A DNA stretch of 64,000 bases. Source: Flavobacterium hungaricum (lineage in GTDB: Bacteria > Bacteroidota > Bacteroidia > Flavobacteriales > Flavobacteriaceae). The stretch lies in the NCBI RefSeq assembly GCF_015182285.1, contig NZ_PRDM01000006.1, forward strand, positions 372,001 through 436,000. Direction: 5' to 3'. Within the stretch, counting starts at the first letter, position 1; each line of letters opens with the position of its first letter. Of this stretch, positions 1 to 7,762 are shown one piece after another. Below the pieces are notes generated by a model. It did no database searches and had not been told where the DNA came from. It worked only from the letters and a program-made list of their open reading frames with translations. The position numbers and the translations under genes are program-made.

Positions 1-2
1 TG

Positions 3-98
3 GTGGTAGATTTTGCTGATAAAGAAGAAATAGGAGAGGCTAAACAGTTGTGGGAGAATCAGATCTCAGATCTTAAACATCTTATAGGATCTGTTTAG
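3..98 (+). CDS. C-terminal fragment, probable START-like domain protein (partial)
   Basis: An open frame enters from the left edge and runs 31 codons to TAG at 96-98; the other two forward frames stop within 20 bases. The tail is acidic and helical (VVDFADKEEIGEAKQLWENQ) and ends in a Leu/Ile-rich stretch. It resembles the C-terminal helix of flavobacterial START-like (SRPBCC-fold) proteins that often precede a class IV aminotransferase, but this rests on memory of the family and not on a domain visible here. An intrinsic terminator follows 28 bases after the stop, so this is the last gene of its transcript. Confidence 0.5.
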   Translation: MVDFADKEEIGEAKQLWENQISDLKHLIGSV

Positions 99-126
99 TA
101 AAAGTCTATTTTATGCCTTATATTTG

Positions 127-152
127 CCCTGAACAAAATTCAGGGTTTTTTT
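127..152 (+). terminator. Intrinsic terminator abutting the next start codon
   Basis: CCCTGAA (127-133), loop CAAAA, TTCAGGG (139-145), then seven T (146-152). The ATG of the aminotransferase begins at 153, directly after the T-run, so the hairpin doubles as the whole upstream gap of that gene. Confidence 0.8.
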
Positions 153-992
153 ATGATTAATTTTAACGGAAACACAGCACAGCAGGACAATAATGTATTA
201 ACTCAAAATCGTGCTTTCTTATATGGTGACGGTGTCTTTGAAACTGTAAAAATAATAAACGGAAAAATCTTGTTTCTTGAAGATCATTATTTTAGACTCA
301 TGGCTTCTATGCGTGTAGTGCGTATGCAGATTCCGATGAATTTTACAATGGAGTTTCTTGAAGAAGAGATTCTTAAATTGGTCACCGAACAAGGTATTGC
401 ATCTTCTGCAAGAGCTAGAATAACTGTTTTTAGAAATGACGGCGGTTTGTATCTGCCTCAGACCAATGAAATTTCGTATTTGATCAATGCGATGCCGCTC
501 GAAAATAAGTCTTATGCTTTAAATACTGGCGAGTACGAAGTTGATTTGTATAAAGACTTTTATGTAACAAAACAATTATTATCGTCTATTAAAACGACTA
601 ATAAGATGATTAATGTTACAGCAAGTATTTTTGCCCATGAAAACGCCCTTGCAAATTGTATTTTACTTAATGACAGTAAAAATGTAATTGAAGGGATTCA
701 AGGAAACATCTTTATGGTTACAGGTAAAAAACTAGTTACTCCTCCAGTCTCTGAAGGATGCCTTAACGGAGTTATGCGTAAACAGATATTGGCTTTGGCA
801 AAGAAAATAGAAGGCATAGAAATATGCGAAGAAATAATTTCGCCGTTTGATCTTCAAAAAGCAGACGAATTATTTCTTACCAATGTAATCATGGGGATAC
901 AGCCGATAACCAAATATCGAAAAAAAGAATTTACAAATAATCTGGCTCATTTATTATTGCAGAAACTAAATGAATCCATTTCTGAAAATTAA
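153..992 (+). CDS. Class IV aminotransferase (BCAT / aminodeoxychorismate lyase-like)
   Basis: A 279-residue PLP enzyme of fold type IV. The N-terminus MINFNG plus the FLYGDGVFET motif (about 22-31) is typical, and the likely PLP lysine is K147 in SSIKTTN; the EGIQGNIF region near 180-187 fits the cofactor-phosphate loop of the family. Members are branched-chain or D-amino acid aminotransferases or PabC-type lyases making p-aminobenzoate for folate. In flavobacteria this gene is usually annotated only to family level, and nothing nearby (no pabB) settles the substrate. The start at 153 is chosen because MINFNG aligns with homologue starts. The gene overlaps the convergent algH/yqgE gene by 4 bases at the stop codons. 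Confidence 0.85.
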   Translation: MINFNGNTAQQDNNVLTQNRAFLYGDGVFETVKIINGKILFLEDHYFRLMASMRVVRMQIPMNFTMEFLEEEILKLVTEQGIASSARARITVFRNDGGLYLPQTNEISYLINAMPLENKSYALNTGEYEVDLYKDFYVTKQLLSSIKTTNKMINVTASIFAHENALANCILLNDSKNVIEGIQGNIFMVTGKKLVTPPVSEGCLNGVMRKQILALAKKIEGIEICEEIISPFDLQKADELFLTNVIMGIQPITKYRKKEFTNNLAHLLLQKLNESISEN

Positions 993-1549
993 TTCAGATA
1001 TGGATTTTCAGGTGCATTTGACCAAATAAGATAATCGCCGCCAAGCTCAATAATCTGTTCTTTCCAGAAATGAGTGGTCGATTTTCCGATAATTTTGTTT
1101 TTGTAATTATTATCAGCAATTATCCAAGAGTTGCCCTGCATTTCACTTTCCAGCTGATTTTCGTCCCAGCCCGTATAACCTAAGAAAAAACGAATATTAT
1201 TCTTGCTGATAGATCCGTCGTTTATTAAATCTTTGGTAGACTCAAAATCACCGCCCCAATAAATTCCGTTCGAAATCTCGACACTATTCGGGATTAAGTC
1301 AGGAATATTGTGAATGAAATAAAGGTTGTCCTGCTCGACAGGACCTCCGTTATATATCTTAAAGTTGGCATCAATTTCTGGTATTAGATCATTAATAGTG
1401 TATTTTAAAGGCTTATTAATGATAAAACCAATTGATCCTTCTTTGTTATGGTCTGCTAATAAAATTACCGATCTGTTAAAAGATAAATCTCCAATTATTG
1501 AAGGCTCGGCAATAAGCAGGTGTCCTTTTTTTAATTTTTCTGAAATCAT
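989..1549 (-). CDS. yqgE: AlgH/YqgE family protein
   Basis: The conserved domain begins at MISEKLKKGHLLIAEP, so I choose the ATG at 1547-1549 (186 residues) rather than the longer open frame up to 1633, which would begin inside the hup terminator. Visible family signatures are RSVILLADHNKEGSIGFIINKP and IYNGGPVEQDNLYFIH, with GYTGWDENQLESEM toward the C-terminus. AlgH/YqgE proteins (UPF0301) are cytoplasmic and of uncertain function, with a proposed regulatory role in some proteobacteria. The gene lies downstream of hup on the same strand, separated by a strong terminator. Its stop overlaps the convergent aminotransferase stop. Confidence 0.9.
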   Translation of the reverse strand: MISEKLKKGHLLIAEPSIIGDLSFNRSVILLADHNKEGSIGFIINKPLKYTINDLIPEIDANFKIYNGGPVEQDNLYFIHNIPDLIPNSVEISNGIYWGGDFESTKDLINDGSISKNNIRFFLGYTGWDENQLESEMQGNSWIIADNNYKNKIIGKSTTHFWKEQIIELGGDYLIWSNAPENPYLN

Positions 1550-1618
1550 ACGGCTACAATTTTTATTAAATTTAATCATAAAATTTTTAAAATCACAAAA
1601 AAAATCGTTAAACCGCAT

Positions 1619-1641
1619 AAAAAAACCCTCCACAAGGAGGG
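1619..1641 (-). terminator. Terminator of hup
   Basis: CCCTCC (1626-1631), loop ACAA, GGAGGG (1636-1641). On the minus strand the hairpin is followed by a T-run (A-run at 1619-1625). It lies 37 bases past the hup stop. Confidence 0.85.
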
Positions 1642-1677
1642 TTTTAATTATATTATTAGTTTAGAGAACTTTCTTAC

Positions 1678-1950
1678 TTAGTTCACTGCACCTTCTAATT
1701 CAGCTCCAGCTTTAAATTTCACAACGTTTTTAGCTGCAATTTTAATCGTTTTTCCTGTTTGTGGGTTTCTTCCGTCTCTAGCTGCTCTAGATGATACTGA
1801 CCATGATCCAAAACCTACTAAAGAAACTCTTCCTCCTTTTTTCAAAGTAGCTCCTACGTTCCCTAAAAATGACTCTAAAGCTAATTTTGCCGCAGCTTTT
1901 GTAATTCCTGCATCAGCAGCGATAGCATCGATTAATTCTGATTTGTTCAT
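1678..1950 (-). CDS. hup: HU family DNA-binding protein
   Basis: A 90-residue nucleoid protein of normal HU length: N-terminal MNKSELIDAIAADAGITKAAA helices, the GRVSLVGFGSWSV strand, and the arm motif RDGRNPQTGKTIKI whose Pro intercalates in the minor groove in this family. HU dimers bend and compact DNA and help replication and recombination. It has its own consensus promoter (1995-2024) and terminator, so it is probably a strong monocistronic unit even though fmt and recQ lie upstream on the same strand. Confidence 0.95.
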   Translation of the reverse strand: MNKSELIDAIAADAGITKAAAKLALESFLGNVGATLKKGGRVSLVGFGSWSVSSRAARDGRNPQTGKTIKIAAKNVVKFKAGAELEGAVN

Positions 1951-1994
1951 AATAATTAGTTATTAATTGTTGGTTAAAAAAAATTGTTAATACA

Positions 1995-2024
1995 CAAATT
2001 TAGTAGGAAATCCGTTGCGTGCAA
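1995..2024 (-). promoter_or_regulatory. Bacteroidota-type promoter of hup
   Basis: Read on the minus strand: TTG (2024-2022), 19-base spacer, TAAATTTG (2002-1995). This fits the TTG-N17-23-TAnnTTTG consensus of the primary sigma factor in Flavobacterium. The start codon is 44 bases downstream. Confidence 0.75.
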
Positions 2025-2058
2025 GCGTTTTCGTTAATTTTAGTAAAAATTGTTAATA

Positions 2059-2108
2059 ACTTGCTTTTTTTGTTCATAACAGCTGTTGTTCATCGATAAA
2101 AAGCAAGT
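2059..2108. repeat. Inverted repeat between fmt and hup
   Basis: Arms ACTTGCTTTTT (2059-2069) and AAAAAGCAAGT (2098-2108) match over 11 bp, with the palindrome AACAGCTGTT (2078-2087) inside the loop. There is no T-run after the right arm on either strand, so it is not a standard terminator. It lies directly upstream of the hup promoter and could be an operator or an fmt 3' end structure; function unknown. Confidence 0.5.
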
Positions 2109-2130
2109 ACAAACCCCTGTTTTACTGACC

Positions 2131-3078
2131 TTAATGAACTTTTGCAACTTCAGAAAAACTAACTCCGTTTAACAATTCGGACGCCAGCATTCTCTTTTTC
2201 CCAGGAAATTGTAGACTTAATAACTGCATAAACCCGTCTTTTATTGCAATCTTGATTTCTTTTTTATTGCTTATTATTTTTCCTACTTCATAAGCATGGC
2301 AGTCAGAAATAAATTGAGCCTCATAAATTTTGATGTTCAACTCTTCATTTTGATCTTTCAAAAAGCACCATGAAGCTGGATATGGGCTCAGTCCTCGAAT
2401 CAAATTATTAATTTCAGTCCCAGATTTTGTCCAGTCGATTTTGCAGTTTTCTTTGTTTAATTTGTAGGCTGTTTTAATATCCGAATTCTCTTCTTGTATA
2501 GTTGTTGCAACATTTCCGTTTGCAATCACTTTCAAAGTATCAATAACTGTTTCGCTTCCTAAAACCATTAATCGATCGTGTAATTGCCCTGCTGTTTCTT
2601 GAGGTTCAATTGCAATTTTAGAATTTAAAATCATCGCTCCTGTATCAATTTTGTCATCAATAAAGAAAGTAGTAACCCCGGTTTTGGTTTCACCATTAAT
2701 AATTGCCCAGTTAATAGGGGCGGCTCCTCTGTACTGCGGCAGTAAAGAAGCGTGCAGATTAAAAGTTCCTAACGATGGCATTTCCCAAACCGCTTTTGGC
2801 AGCATTCTAAATGCAACCACAATTTGCAGGTTAGCGTTTAAGGCTTTTAGTTCTGCTAAGAAATTTTCATCCTTTAAATTGGTTGGCTGTAATAAGTTTA
2901 AGTTGTTTGCCAAAGCATACTCTTTTACAGCCGAATATTTTATTTTTTGTCCGCGTCCTGCAGGTTTATCCGCCGCAGTAATTACGCCGACAACATCATA
3001 GTTGTTTTTAATAATGGTATCCAAAATGCCAACCGCAAATTCTGGCGTTCCCATAAAAATAATTCTCAATTTATCCAT
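2131..3078 (-). CDS. fmt: Methionyl-tRNA formyltransferase
   Basis: A 315-residue enzyme that formylates initiator Met-tRNA using 10-formyltetrahydrofolate. The N-terminus MDKLRIIFMGTPEFAV and the motif NLHASLLPQYRGAAPINWA are diagnostic. The catalytic triad by alignment to the E. coli enzyme is N107, H109 and D145 (in DKIDTGA). A smaller C-terminal tRNA-binding OB-like domain begins near residue 205. Its ATG shares one base with the recQ stop codon (TAATG), which implies a recQ-fmt transcript with translational coupling. No def gene is adjacent. Confidence 0.95.
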   Translation of the reverse strand: MDKLRIIFMGTPEFAVGILDTIIKNNYDVVGVITAADKPAGRGQKIKYSAVKEYALANNLNLLQPTNLKDENFLAELKALNANLQIVVAFRMLPKAVWEMPSLGTFNLHASLLPQYRGAAPINWAIINGETKTGVTTFFIDDKIDTGAMILNSKIAIEPQETAGQLHDRLMVLGSETVIDTLKVIANGNVATTIQEENSDIKTAYKLNKENCKIDWTKSGTEINNLIRGLSPYPASWCFLKDQNEELNIKIYEAQFISDCHAYEVGKIISNKKEIKIAIKDGFMQLLSLQFPGKKRMLASELLNGVSFSEVAKVH

Positions 3079-4973
3079 TATGATTTTAAAGTGTATTTAT
3101 TATTTGCTTGTATAATAATGTGATTGTTTTCTAGTAATTCCTGCAGTACCAAAATAATATCATTGGCATCCATTTTAATTTGATTCTGAATTTCTCTCGA
3201 AGTAAAAGAAGCAGTTTTGAGTAAAGATAAAATCTTGTCTGCGATAGAATCTGTTTCTGTAATTTTTCCTTTTTGAGTAATACAGTACGAACAAATGCCG
3301 CAATTCTCAGTGGTTTCTTCACCAAAATAATCCAGAACCAATCTGTTTTTACAGCTTTTTTGGTCCTTTATATAATGCAGAACAGACAAAAGCTGTTCTT
3401 TTTTAACCTGATTTTGTTTTTCTAAATATTTAGAAACCCTGTTTATGGTATGGTCGTCTTCGCGTACTTCATTAAACAATATAGTAGCGTCATTGTTTTT
3501 AGACTTATATTCTATAATCTCTTTTTCCTTTAATTTTTCAAGAAGCGCCACCACTTGTTCCTCGGTGTGATTCGATTTTTTAGCAATCAAACCCAGATTC
3601 AAATTGGCCTTCACTTCATAAACCCCTGGATACGTCCTTAAAATAGCCAGTAGAATTTCTTCATCATTGGGATTTAAACTCATGTATCGAATCACTTCTT
3701 TTGATTCTATTATGAATTGAATGCTGATTTTTTCCGAAAATTCCTGAGACATCGTAATAATCCCCTGCTGATTTAAAAACTGCAGCGCATTATACGTCTT
3801 CAAAGTCGGAAAATCATATTTATTGCAGAAATGATTCAATTTAAAAGAAAAAGTATCGTCTAAACCTTCGCCGTACGCAATCTGAAAATAGTTACACAAT
3901 TTAACGTACATGGTTTTTAAAAACTTCTTATCAGGAAGAATATTCAAAAACTGCTGTTCTGTTTGTATCGCATCAGAATTGTTATAAAGTAAAACCGAAA
4001 AAGCTTTTGCGCCGTTTCGTCCCGCTCTTCCAGATTCTTGATAATAATTTTCTAAGTTTTCAGGAAGCTGCGTATGGATAACCGTTTTTACATTGTCTTT
4101 GTCAATCCCCATTCCAAAAGCATTTGTAGCAACAATAACCTGCGCTTGCTCCGACATCCACAACTGCATGTTTTTGTCTTTTTCTTTTGCCGAAAGACCA
4201 CCATGATAATATGTCGCCGTAAAACCTAAAGATTGTAACTGAGAAGAAATATTCAAACACGATTTGCGGTTTCGAACATAGATAATAGAAGGTTTCGGAT
4301 TTTTTTTCAAAATCTGCTCTACACGATACAGTTTGTCTTCAACCTCGAAAACCATATAAGCGATATTTTTTCGCTCAAAAGACTGTTGAAAATGATTCGG
4401 ATTTTTTAATTCCAGCTGTGTTCGAATGTCTTCAATAACCCTTGGAGTTGCTGTAGCCGTCAAAGCCAGAAACGGAATTTTAGGAAAGTACTTTTTTAAC
4501 TCCGAAATTTTAAGATACGCCGGTCTAAAATCATGACCCCATTGCGAAACACAATGTGCCTCGTCAACTGCAATTAAATTTATAGGAAGATTTTTGATGC
4601 GCTCCAGAATCCAATCCGATTGCAGACGTTCTGGAGAAAGATATAAAAACTTATAATTTCCGAATTGGCAATTATCCAAAAGATCGATAATTTCTTCGGT
4701 ATGAATACCTCCCGTAAGTGCAATTGCTTTAATTTCTCTTTTCTGAAGGTTCATTACCTGATCTTTCATCAAAGCAATCAACGGAGAAATTACCAGACAA
4801 ATACCGTCCTGCATCATAGCAGGAACCTGAAAACAAATCGATTTTCCACCGCCCGTCGGAAGTACAGCAAAAGTATCCTGCCCATCCAAAACAGAATCTA
4901 TAATTTCCTTTTGCAGCGGCCTAAAACTGTCGTGTTTCCAGTATTTTAGAAGAATATCCTGCGCTCCAAGCAT
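3078..4973 (-). CDS. recQ: ATP-dependent DNA helicase RecQ
   Basis: A 631-residue SF2 helicase for recombination and fork repair. Seen: Q-motif region FRPLQ (about 17-21), Walker A TGGGKS (K44), DEAH at 137-140 followed by CVSQWGHDFRP (aromatic-rich loop), LTATATPRV, and QESGRAGRNG (motif VI). The RQC zinc-binding cysteines end in CGICSYC near residue 564. After a winged-helix stretch the protein stops without an evident HRDC domain, as in the shorter of the RecQ types common in Bacteroidota. It is the first gene of a recQ-fmt pair. Confidence 0.95.
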   Translation of the reverse strand: MLGAQDILLKYWKHDSFRPLQKEIIDSVLDGQDTFAVLPTGGGKSICFQVPAMMQDGICLVISPLIALMKDQVMNLQKREIKAIALTGGIHTEEIIDLLDNCQFGNYKFLYLSPERLQSDWILERIKNLPINLIAVDEAHCVSQWGHDFRPAYLKISELKKYFPKIPFLALTATATPRVIEDIRTQLELKNPNHFQQSFERKNIAYMVFEVEDKLYRVEQILKKNPKPSIIYVRNRKSCLNISSQLQSLGFTATYYHGGLSAKEKDKNMQLWMSEQAQVIVATNAFGMGIDKDNVKTVIHTQLPENLENYYQESGRAGRNGAKAFSVLLYNNSDAIQTEQQFLNILPDKKFLKTMYVKLCNYFQIAYGEGLDDTFSFKLNHFCNKYDFPTLKTYNALQFLNQQGIITMSQEFSEKISIQFIIESKEVIRYMSLNPNDEEILLAILRTYPGVYEVKANLNLGLIAKKSNHTEEQVVALLEKLKEKEIIEYKSKNNDATILFNEVREDDHTINRVSKYLEKQNQVKKEQLLSVLHYIKDQKSCKNRLVLDYFGEETTENCGICSYCITQKGKITETDSIADKILSLLKTASFTSREIQNQIKMDANDIILVLQELLENNHIIIQANNKYTLKS

Positions 4974-4980
4974 GGCTTAA

Positions 4981-5032
4981 GTTTTAAAGTTAAAAATTTA
5001 GAAATCAGCTTCTAGTTTTGCAACTTTAAAAC
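4981..5032. repeat. Hairpin in the ATPase-recQ gap
   Basis: GTTTTAAAGTT (4981-4991) pairs with AACTTTAAAAC (5022-5032), with an inner TAGAA/TTCTA stem. It fills the gap between the ATPase stop and the recQ start. Without a clear T-run it is an uncertain terminator or processing site. Confidence 0.5.
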
Positions 5033-5037
5033 CCTTG

Positions 5038-5571
5038 CTAAATTTTATCTAAGATATAAAGAATTCTGTTTTCAACCGTATCTTTTGGAACTTCAATTAG
5101 TTCGTAACCATATTTTTTATAAGTCTCAATAAGATGTTTCTGAATTAAGACTGCCTGCTCAAAATTTTCGTACCGTTCTGCATCACTTTGGTAAATTTCT
5201 TCCCACGGTGGTAAAATAAAAGTTTTCGTATATTTATAATCCTCACAAGCTTTGGTAAAATGTGCAGGATATTCATCGCCGATATAATCCATATAAGCGA
5301 CCACATCAGGAATTCCCCTGTCGATAAAAACAATATTATCAGGCTCAACAAGAGCATTTTTGTATTGATCAATACGGCCTTCCAATAACATTTCGCTAAA
5401 CAAAAGAGGCTGTTCCAAAAACAATTGTTCAATGCCTTCTTGCTGCGCTTTCATGGTTACCTGTCTCGAAATTTCAGGATAGCAGCAATAACCGCGAGCC
5501 ACCAATTCGTTAATAAGAGTCGATTTTCCAGTTCCAGGTCCACCAAGCAGGACTATAATTTCTTTTTGCAC
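5038..5571 (-). CDS. Small AAA-type P-loop ATPase (NadR/Ttd14-like fold)
   Basis: A 177-residue protein that is almost entirely one nucleotide-binding domain: Walker A GGPGTGKST (about 10-18) and a Walker B-like FIDRGIPDVVAYMDYIG segment near the middle, which resembles the DRG motif of nucleoside and nicotinamide riboside kinases. It fits the AAA_28 family (PF13521), found in NadR C-terminal kinase domains and related proteins. The substrate is unknown; a small-molecule kinase is plausible. It is upstream of recQ on the same strand, separated by a hairpin. The start at 5571 gives MQKEIIVLLGGPG, a natural start just before the P-loop. Confidence 0.8.
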   Translation of the reverse strand: MQKEIIVLLGGPGTGKSTLINELVARGYCCYPEISRQVTMKAQQEGIEQLFLEQPLLFSEMLLEGRIDQYKNALVEPDNIVFIDRGIPDVVAYMDYIGDEYPAHFTKACEDYKYTKTFILPPWEEIYQSDAERYENFEQAVLIQKHLIETYKKYGYELIEVPKDTVENRILYILDKI

Positions 5572-5659
5572 TTTCTAAAAATAAAGCGCAAATTTACCTA
5601 AACTTATTAATATATAAAAAATAATATTTGCTTTAAGCGAATGATTTCGCATTTTTTGC

Positions 5660-5735
5660 AGGCAGACGTTCCTGCTGTCCGCTCCAATCTTTTGCTTTTT
5701 AAAGGAAAAAGCAAAAGGATTTCCGCTCCCATCAG
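5660..5735. repeat. Dispersed long-hairpin repeat, copy 1
   Basis: A stem CTTTTGCTTTTT (5689-5700) / AAAAAGCAAAAG (5706-5717) is framed by GTCCGCTCCAAT on the left and GGATTTCCGCTCCCATC on the right. The same layout recurs at 11283-11345, so this is a mobile or dispersed intergenic element and not a gene. Open frames across it are composition artefacts. Confidence 0.7.
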
Positions 5736-5849
5736 GGCTAAAAAGAGTCATGGTTTTGTTTTTGGAGTTATTTTGAAAAATGTAATTATCAAAAAGAAGA
5801 AAGTCCCAGCGGGACGAAATATCTGTAGAAAAAATATTCATCATTAATA

Positions 5850-5910
5850 TAGAGCTCCAGCAGAGTGACAAATTTTGAACAATTTAGATGCCGCTCCGCT
5901 GGAGCTTTTT
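5850..5910. repeat. GCTCC-GGAGC palindromes, inverted pair
   Basis: GAGCTCCAGCAGAG (about 5853-5866) and CCGCTCCGCTGGAGCTTT (5891-5908) form an imperfect inverted pair. The second shares the GCTCCG-C-GGAGC core with the adjacent 93-bp tandem repeat, suggesting a degraded further copy of the same element. Confidence 0.5.
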
Positions 5911-5931
5911 TCTTTTTGTGAATTACGTTTC

Positions 5932-6190
5932 CTATAAATATTTTGCTCCGCCGGAGCAGTTTTAATTTGAGTCCGAAAATTGAGTCTAGAGATGATAATT
6001 AATTGTATTGTGTAAATAGATTGTCTATAAATATTTTGCTCCGCTGGAGCAGTTTTAAATTGAGTCCGAAAATTGAGTCTACAGATGATAATCAATTGTT
6101 TTGTGTAAATAGATTGTCTGTAAAAATTTTATTTCTAAGGATCAGTTTTAAAATTAAGTGCGCAAATTTATTCTACAGACTGTATCAATT
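5932..6190. repeat. 93-bp tandem repeat, three copies (third degenerate)
   Basis: Copies start at 5932, 6025 and 6118, exactly 93 bp apart, each beginning CTATAAATATTTT or CTGTAAAAATTTT. The first two are nearly identical and carry the palindrome GCTCCG(C/T)(C/T)GGAGC, GAGTCCGAAAATTGAGTCTA and GTGTAAATAGATTGTCT. The third has lost the palindrome. No coding frame is shared between copies. Part of the 734-base gene-free stretch 5572-6305. Confidence 0.85.
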
Positions 6191-6255
6191 GCCGTTGGTT
6201 TTAACCAACGAATTCAATGATTTTTTGGCGATCTGGCTTTAGCCAAACTACAAAA
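6185..6255. repeat. REP-like palindromic element
   Basis: CAATTGCC precedes a perfect hairpin CGTTGGTT-TT-AACCAACG (6193-6210), then GAATTCAA, then the palindrome TGGCTTTAGCCA (6236-6247). The same GGCTTTAGCCAAA end and the CAATTGCC/GGCAATTC shoulders occur in the palindrome cluster beside the transposase at 62543-62974, suggesting one REP family. Confidence 0.6.
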
Positions 6256-6305
6256 GCCATATGCTAATTACGATTAGTCAAATTAATTTTTAAACGAATA
6301 TTGTT

Positions 6306-6563
6306 TTATCTAGGAAAATTACTGTTTAGCCAAATACTGAACAGTATAAGAAGGATTAAAGATGTTGTTGAACCATAAAAAATTCCTGATCCTATATTAT
6401 GGAGATTAGTTTTTGTTTTTTTGAAAAAAAATTTGATTGTAAATCCAATAATTACGAAAGTGATGATGATTGAAAATATTAGAAAAAAATTGTCCAGCAG
6501 TTTTAAGGTGAAAATGATAAAAAAATGGAATAGTAAAGTGACTGTAAATGCTATGTTTTTCAT
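6306..6563 (-). CDS. Small hydrophobic membrane protein, unknown
   Basis: An 85-residue protein with three probable transmembrane helices (about 4-18, 23-48 and 62-80) and one basic loop with FFKKTKTN. No family recognised. It ends beside the repeat region and lies just downstream of the esterase gene on the same strand (10-base gap), so it could be cotranscribed with it. The start at 6563 gives MKNIAFTV, a normal membrane-protein N-terminus. It may be strain-specific; the AT-rich hydrophobic code means a chance frame is not fully excluded. Confidence 0.55.
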   Translation of the reverse strand: MKNIAFTVTLLFHFFIIFTLKLLDNFFLIFSIIITFVIIGFTIKFFFKKTKTNLHNIGSGIFYGSTTSLILLILFSIWLNSNFPR

Positions 6564-6573
6564 TTTTTAAAAA

Positions 6574-7488
6574 TTAATCACAAAACAAATATTTGTCAGA
6601 CTTAACACTTTTCTTCGAAGGAACAATCAAATGCGATTGAAATTTTTTTCCTTTCAAAACATCATTCACAAAATCTAAAACATATTGTTTTCCGTCATGA
6701 AAAAGATAACCCGAAAATTCATGTCCGCCACCACAGAAAGTAATTAGTTCAATATCTTTATGTAAATCATTCATCTGATTGTAAACCGCATACGATCCAA
6801 AAAGAATCAGCCAGCCGGAAGCATTAGTCGGGCAGGAGCGATGTGAACCCGCATTGTACGGAACCGTATCGTCATTACTTCCGTGTGCTAATAACATCGG
6901 AATCGCTTTTTCTTTCGTAATCAAATTGATGTCCTGAATTGCGCCAGAACCGCCGATAAAACCTTTGTATCTGAAGTTTTCGGGAATGTTGCTTTTGTAT
7001 AAATTCATCAGTTTATAATCCCAAAAAGAGGCATGAAAACCAATTTCTGCTCCCGCACTTATTCCCGAAATAAAAATCTTAGAAGTGTCTAAATTGTATT
7101 TTGCAGCATTTTCAATTAAAAATCCGGTAGCCTGCCACATATCACTCACGCCAATTTGAATCGCTTTTATTTTTTCGGTCAAAGTTCCTTTACAGCCAAA
7201 ATCTTTTCCTTTCATATACAAACTGTACGAAATGCTCGCAACGGCATAACCATTCTCAGCCATAAATTTCCCAAAGTCTTTTTCGCTGGTACGTTCGCCG
7301 CCAGAAAACCCGCCGCCAAAAGCAAACATAATCAACGGGATTTTTTCTCCCGCTTTTACTTTAGGCAGGTATAAATCTAAATCTAGTTTTAAAGTATCGT
7401 TTTGGAAATAAGTCAATGTTTTAACTTCTTGCGCTTGGCTATTGTAAAAAGTAAAGAATGTAAAAAGTAAGAAGACGATTTTTTTCAT
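6574..7488 (-). CDS. Secreted alpha/beta hydrolase (esterase-like)
   Basis: A 304-residue protein with signal peptide MKKIVFLLFTFFTFYNSQAQ. The fold signatures are an oxyanion-hole stretch FAFGGGFSGGERTS, nucleophile elbow GISAG (GxSxG), acid residue in LLAHGSNDDTVPY, and catalytic His in FCGGGHEF. This arrangement fits the BD-FAE/carboxylesterase class acting on ester-linked small molecules or polysaccharide side chains in the periplasm or outside. The C-terminus PSKKSVKSDKYLFCD is not an obvious type IX sorting domain. It is monocistronic or linked to the small membrane protein downstream. Confidence 0.8.
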   Translation of the reverse strand: MKKIVFLLFTFFTFYNSQAQEVKTLTYFQNDTLKLDLDLYLPKVKAGEKIPLIMFAFGGGFSGGERTSEKDFGKFMAENGYAVASISYSLYMKGKDFGCKGTLTEKIKAIQIGVSDMWQATGFLIENAAKYNLDTSKIFISGISAGAEIGFHASFWDYKLMNLYKSNIPENFRYKGFIGGSGAIQDINLITKEKAIPMLLAHGSNDDTVPYNAGSHRSCPTNASGWLILFGSYAVYNQMNDLHKDIELITFCGGGHEFSGYLFHDGKQYVLDFVNDVLKGKKFQSHLIVPSKKSVKSDKYLFCD

Positions 7489-7553
7489 TGTAATGTGTTT
7501 TTAATCTCGTAAAGGCGCAGCGCTTCGAAGTATTTTCAAATATAAAGGTTTGC

Positions 7554-7581
7554 CACGAATTTCGCGAATTTTCACGAATTT
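7554..7581. repeat. AATTCGTG-type short repeat
   Basis: CACGAATTT, CGCGAATTTT, CACGAATTT in a row (unit 9-10 bp). Read on the minus strand it is the AATTCGTG(N) unit also present at 10240-10268. Confidence 0.65.
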
Positions 7582-7696
7582 AAATTTTAAAAGCAACCAA
7601 AAATTAATGAAATTTAATGAAGAGATTTGCAATAATAGGACTCACGTAAATTAATGAAATTCGGGACTAAAAAACAGTAGTCTTTTCAATAGAAAA

Positions 7697-7729
7697 AATC
7701 TAAAATCTAAAATCTAATATCTGAAATCA
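7697..7729. repeat. AAATCTA heptamer array
   Basis: About four to five units of the 7-mer AAATCTA, the later ones diverged (ATATCTG, AAATCAA), sitting just upstream of the DUF493 promoter. The same unit closes the array at 48663-48741. Confidence 0.65.
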
Positions 7730-7735
7730 AAAACG

Positions 7736-7743
7736 TATATTTG
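7736..7743 (+). promoter_or_regulatory. Putative -7 box of the DUF493 gene
   Basis: TATATTTG matches TAnnTTTG; no good TTG at the expected -33 distance. Start codon at 7763, so the leader would be about 13 bases. Confidence 0.5.
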
Positions 7744-7762
7744 CGTTTATTTTTAATTACGA

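Noticed and set aside
989..1633. Longer AlgH/YqgE start at 1633
   Set aside because: It would start within the hup terminator hairpin and adds 28 non-homologous residues.
5641..6242. Open frames in the repeat region (for example 5641-5847, 5844-6095, 6003-6242)
   Set aside because: They run through palindromes and tandem repeats, lack start context, share no frame between repeat copies, and match no family.
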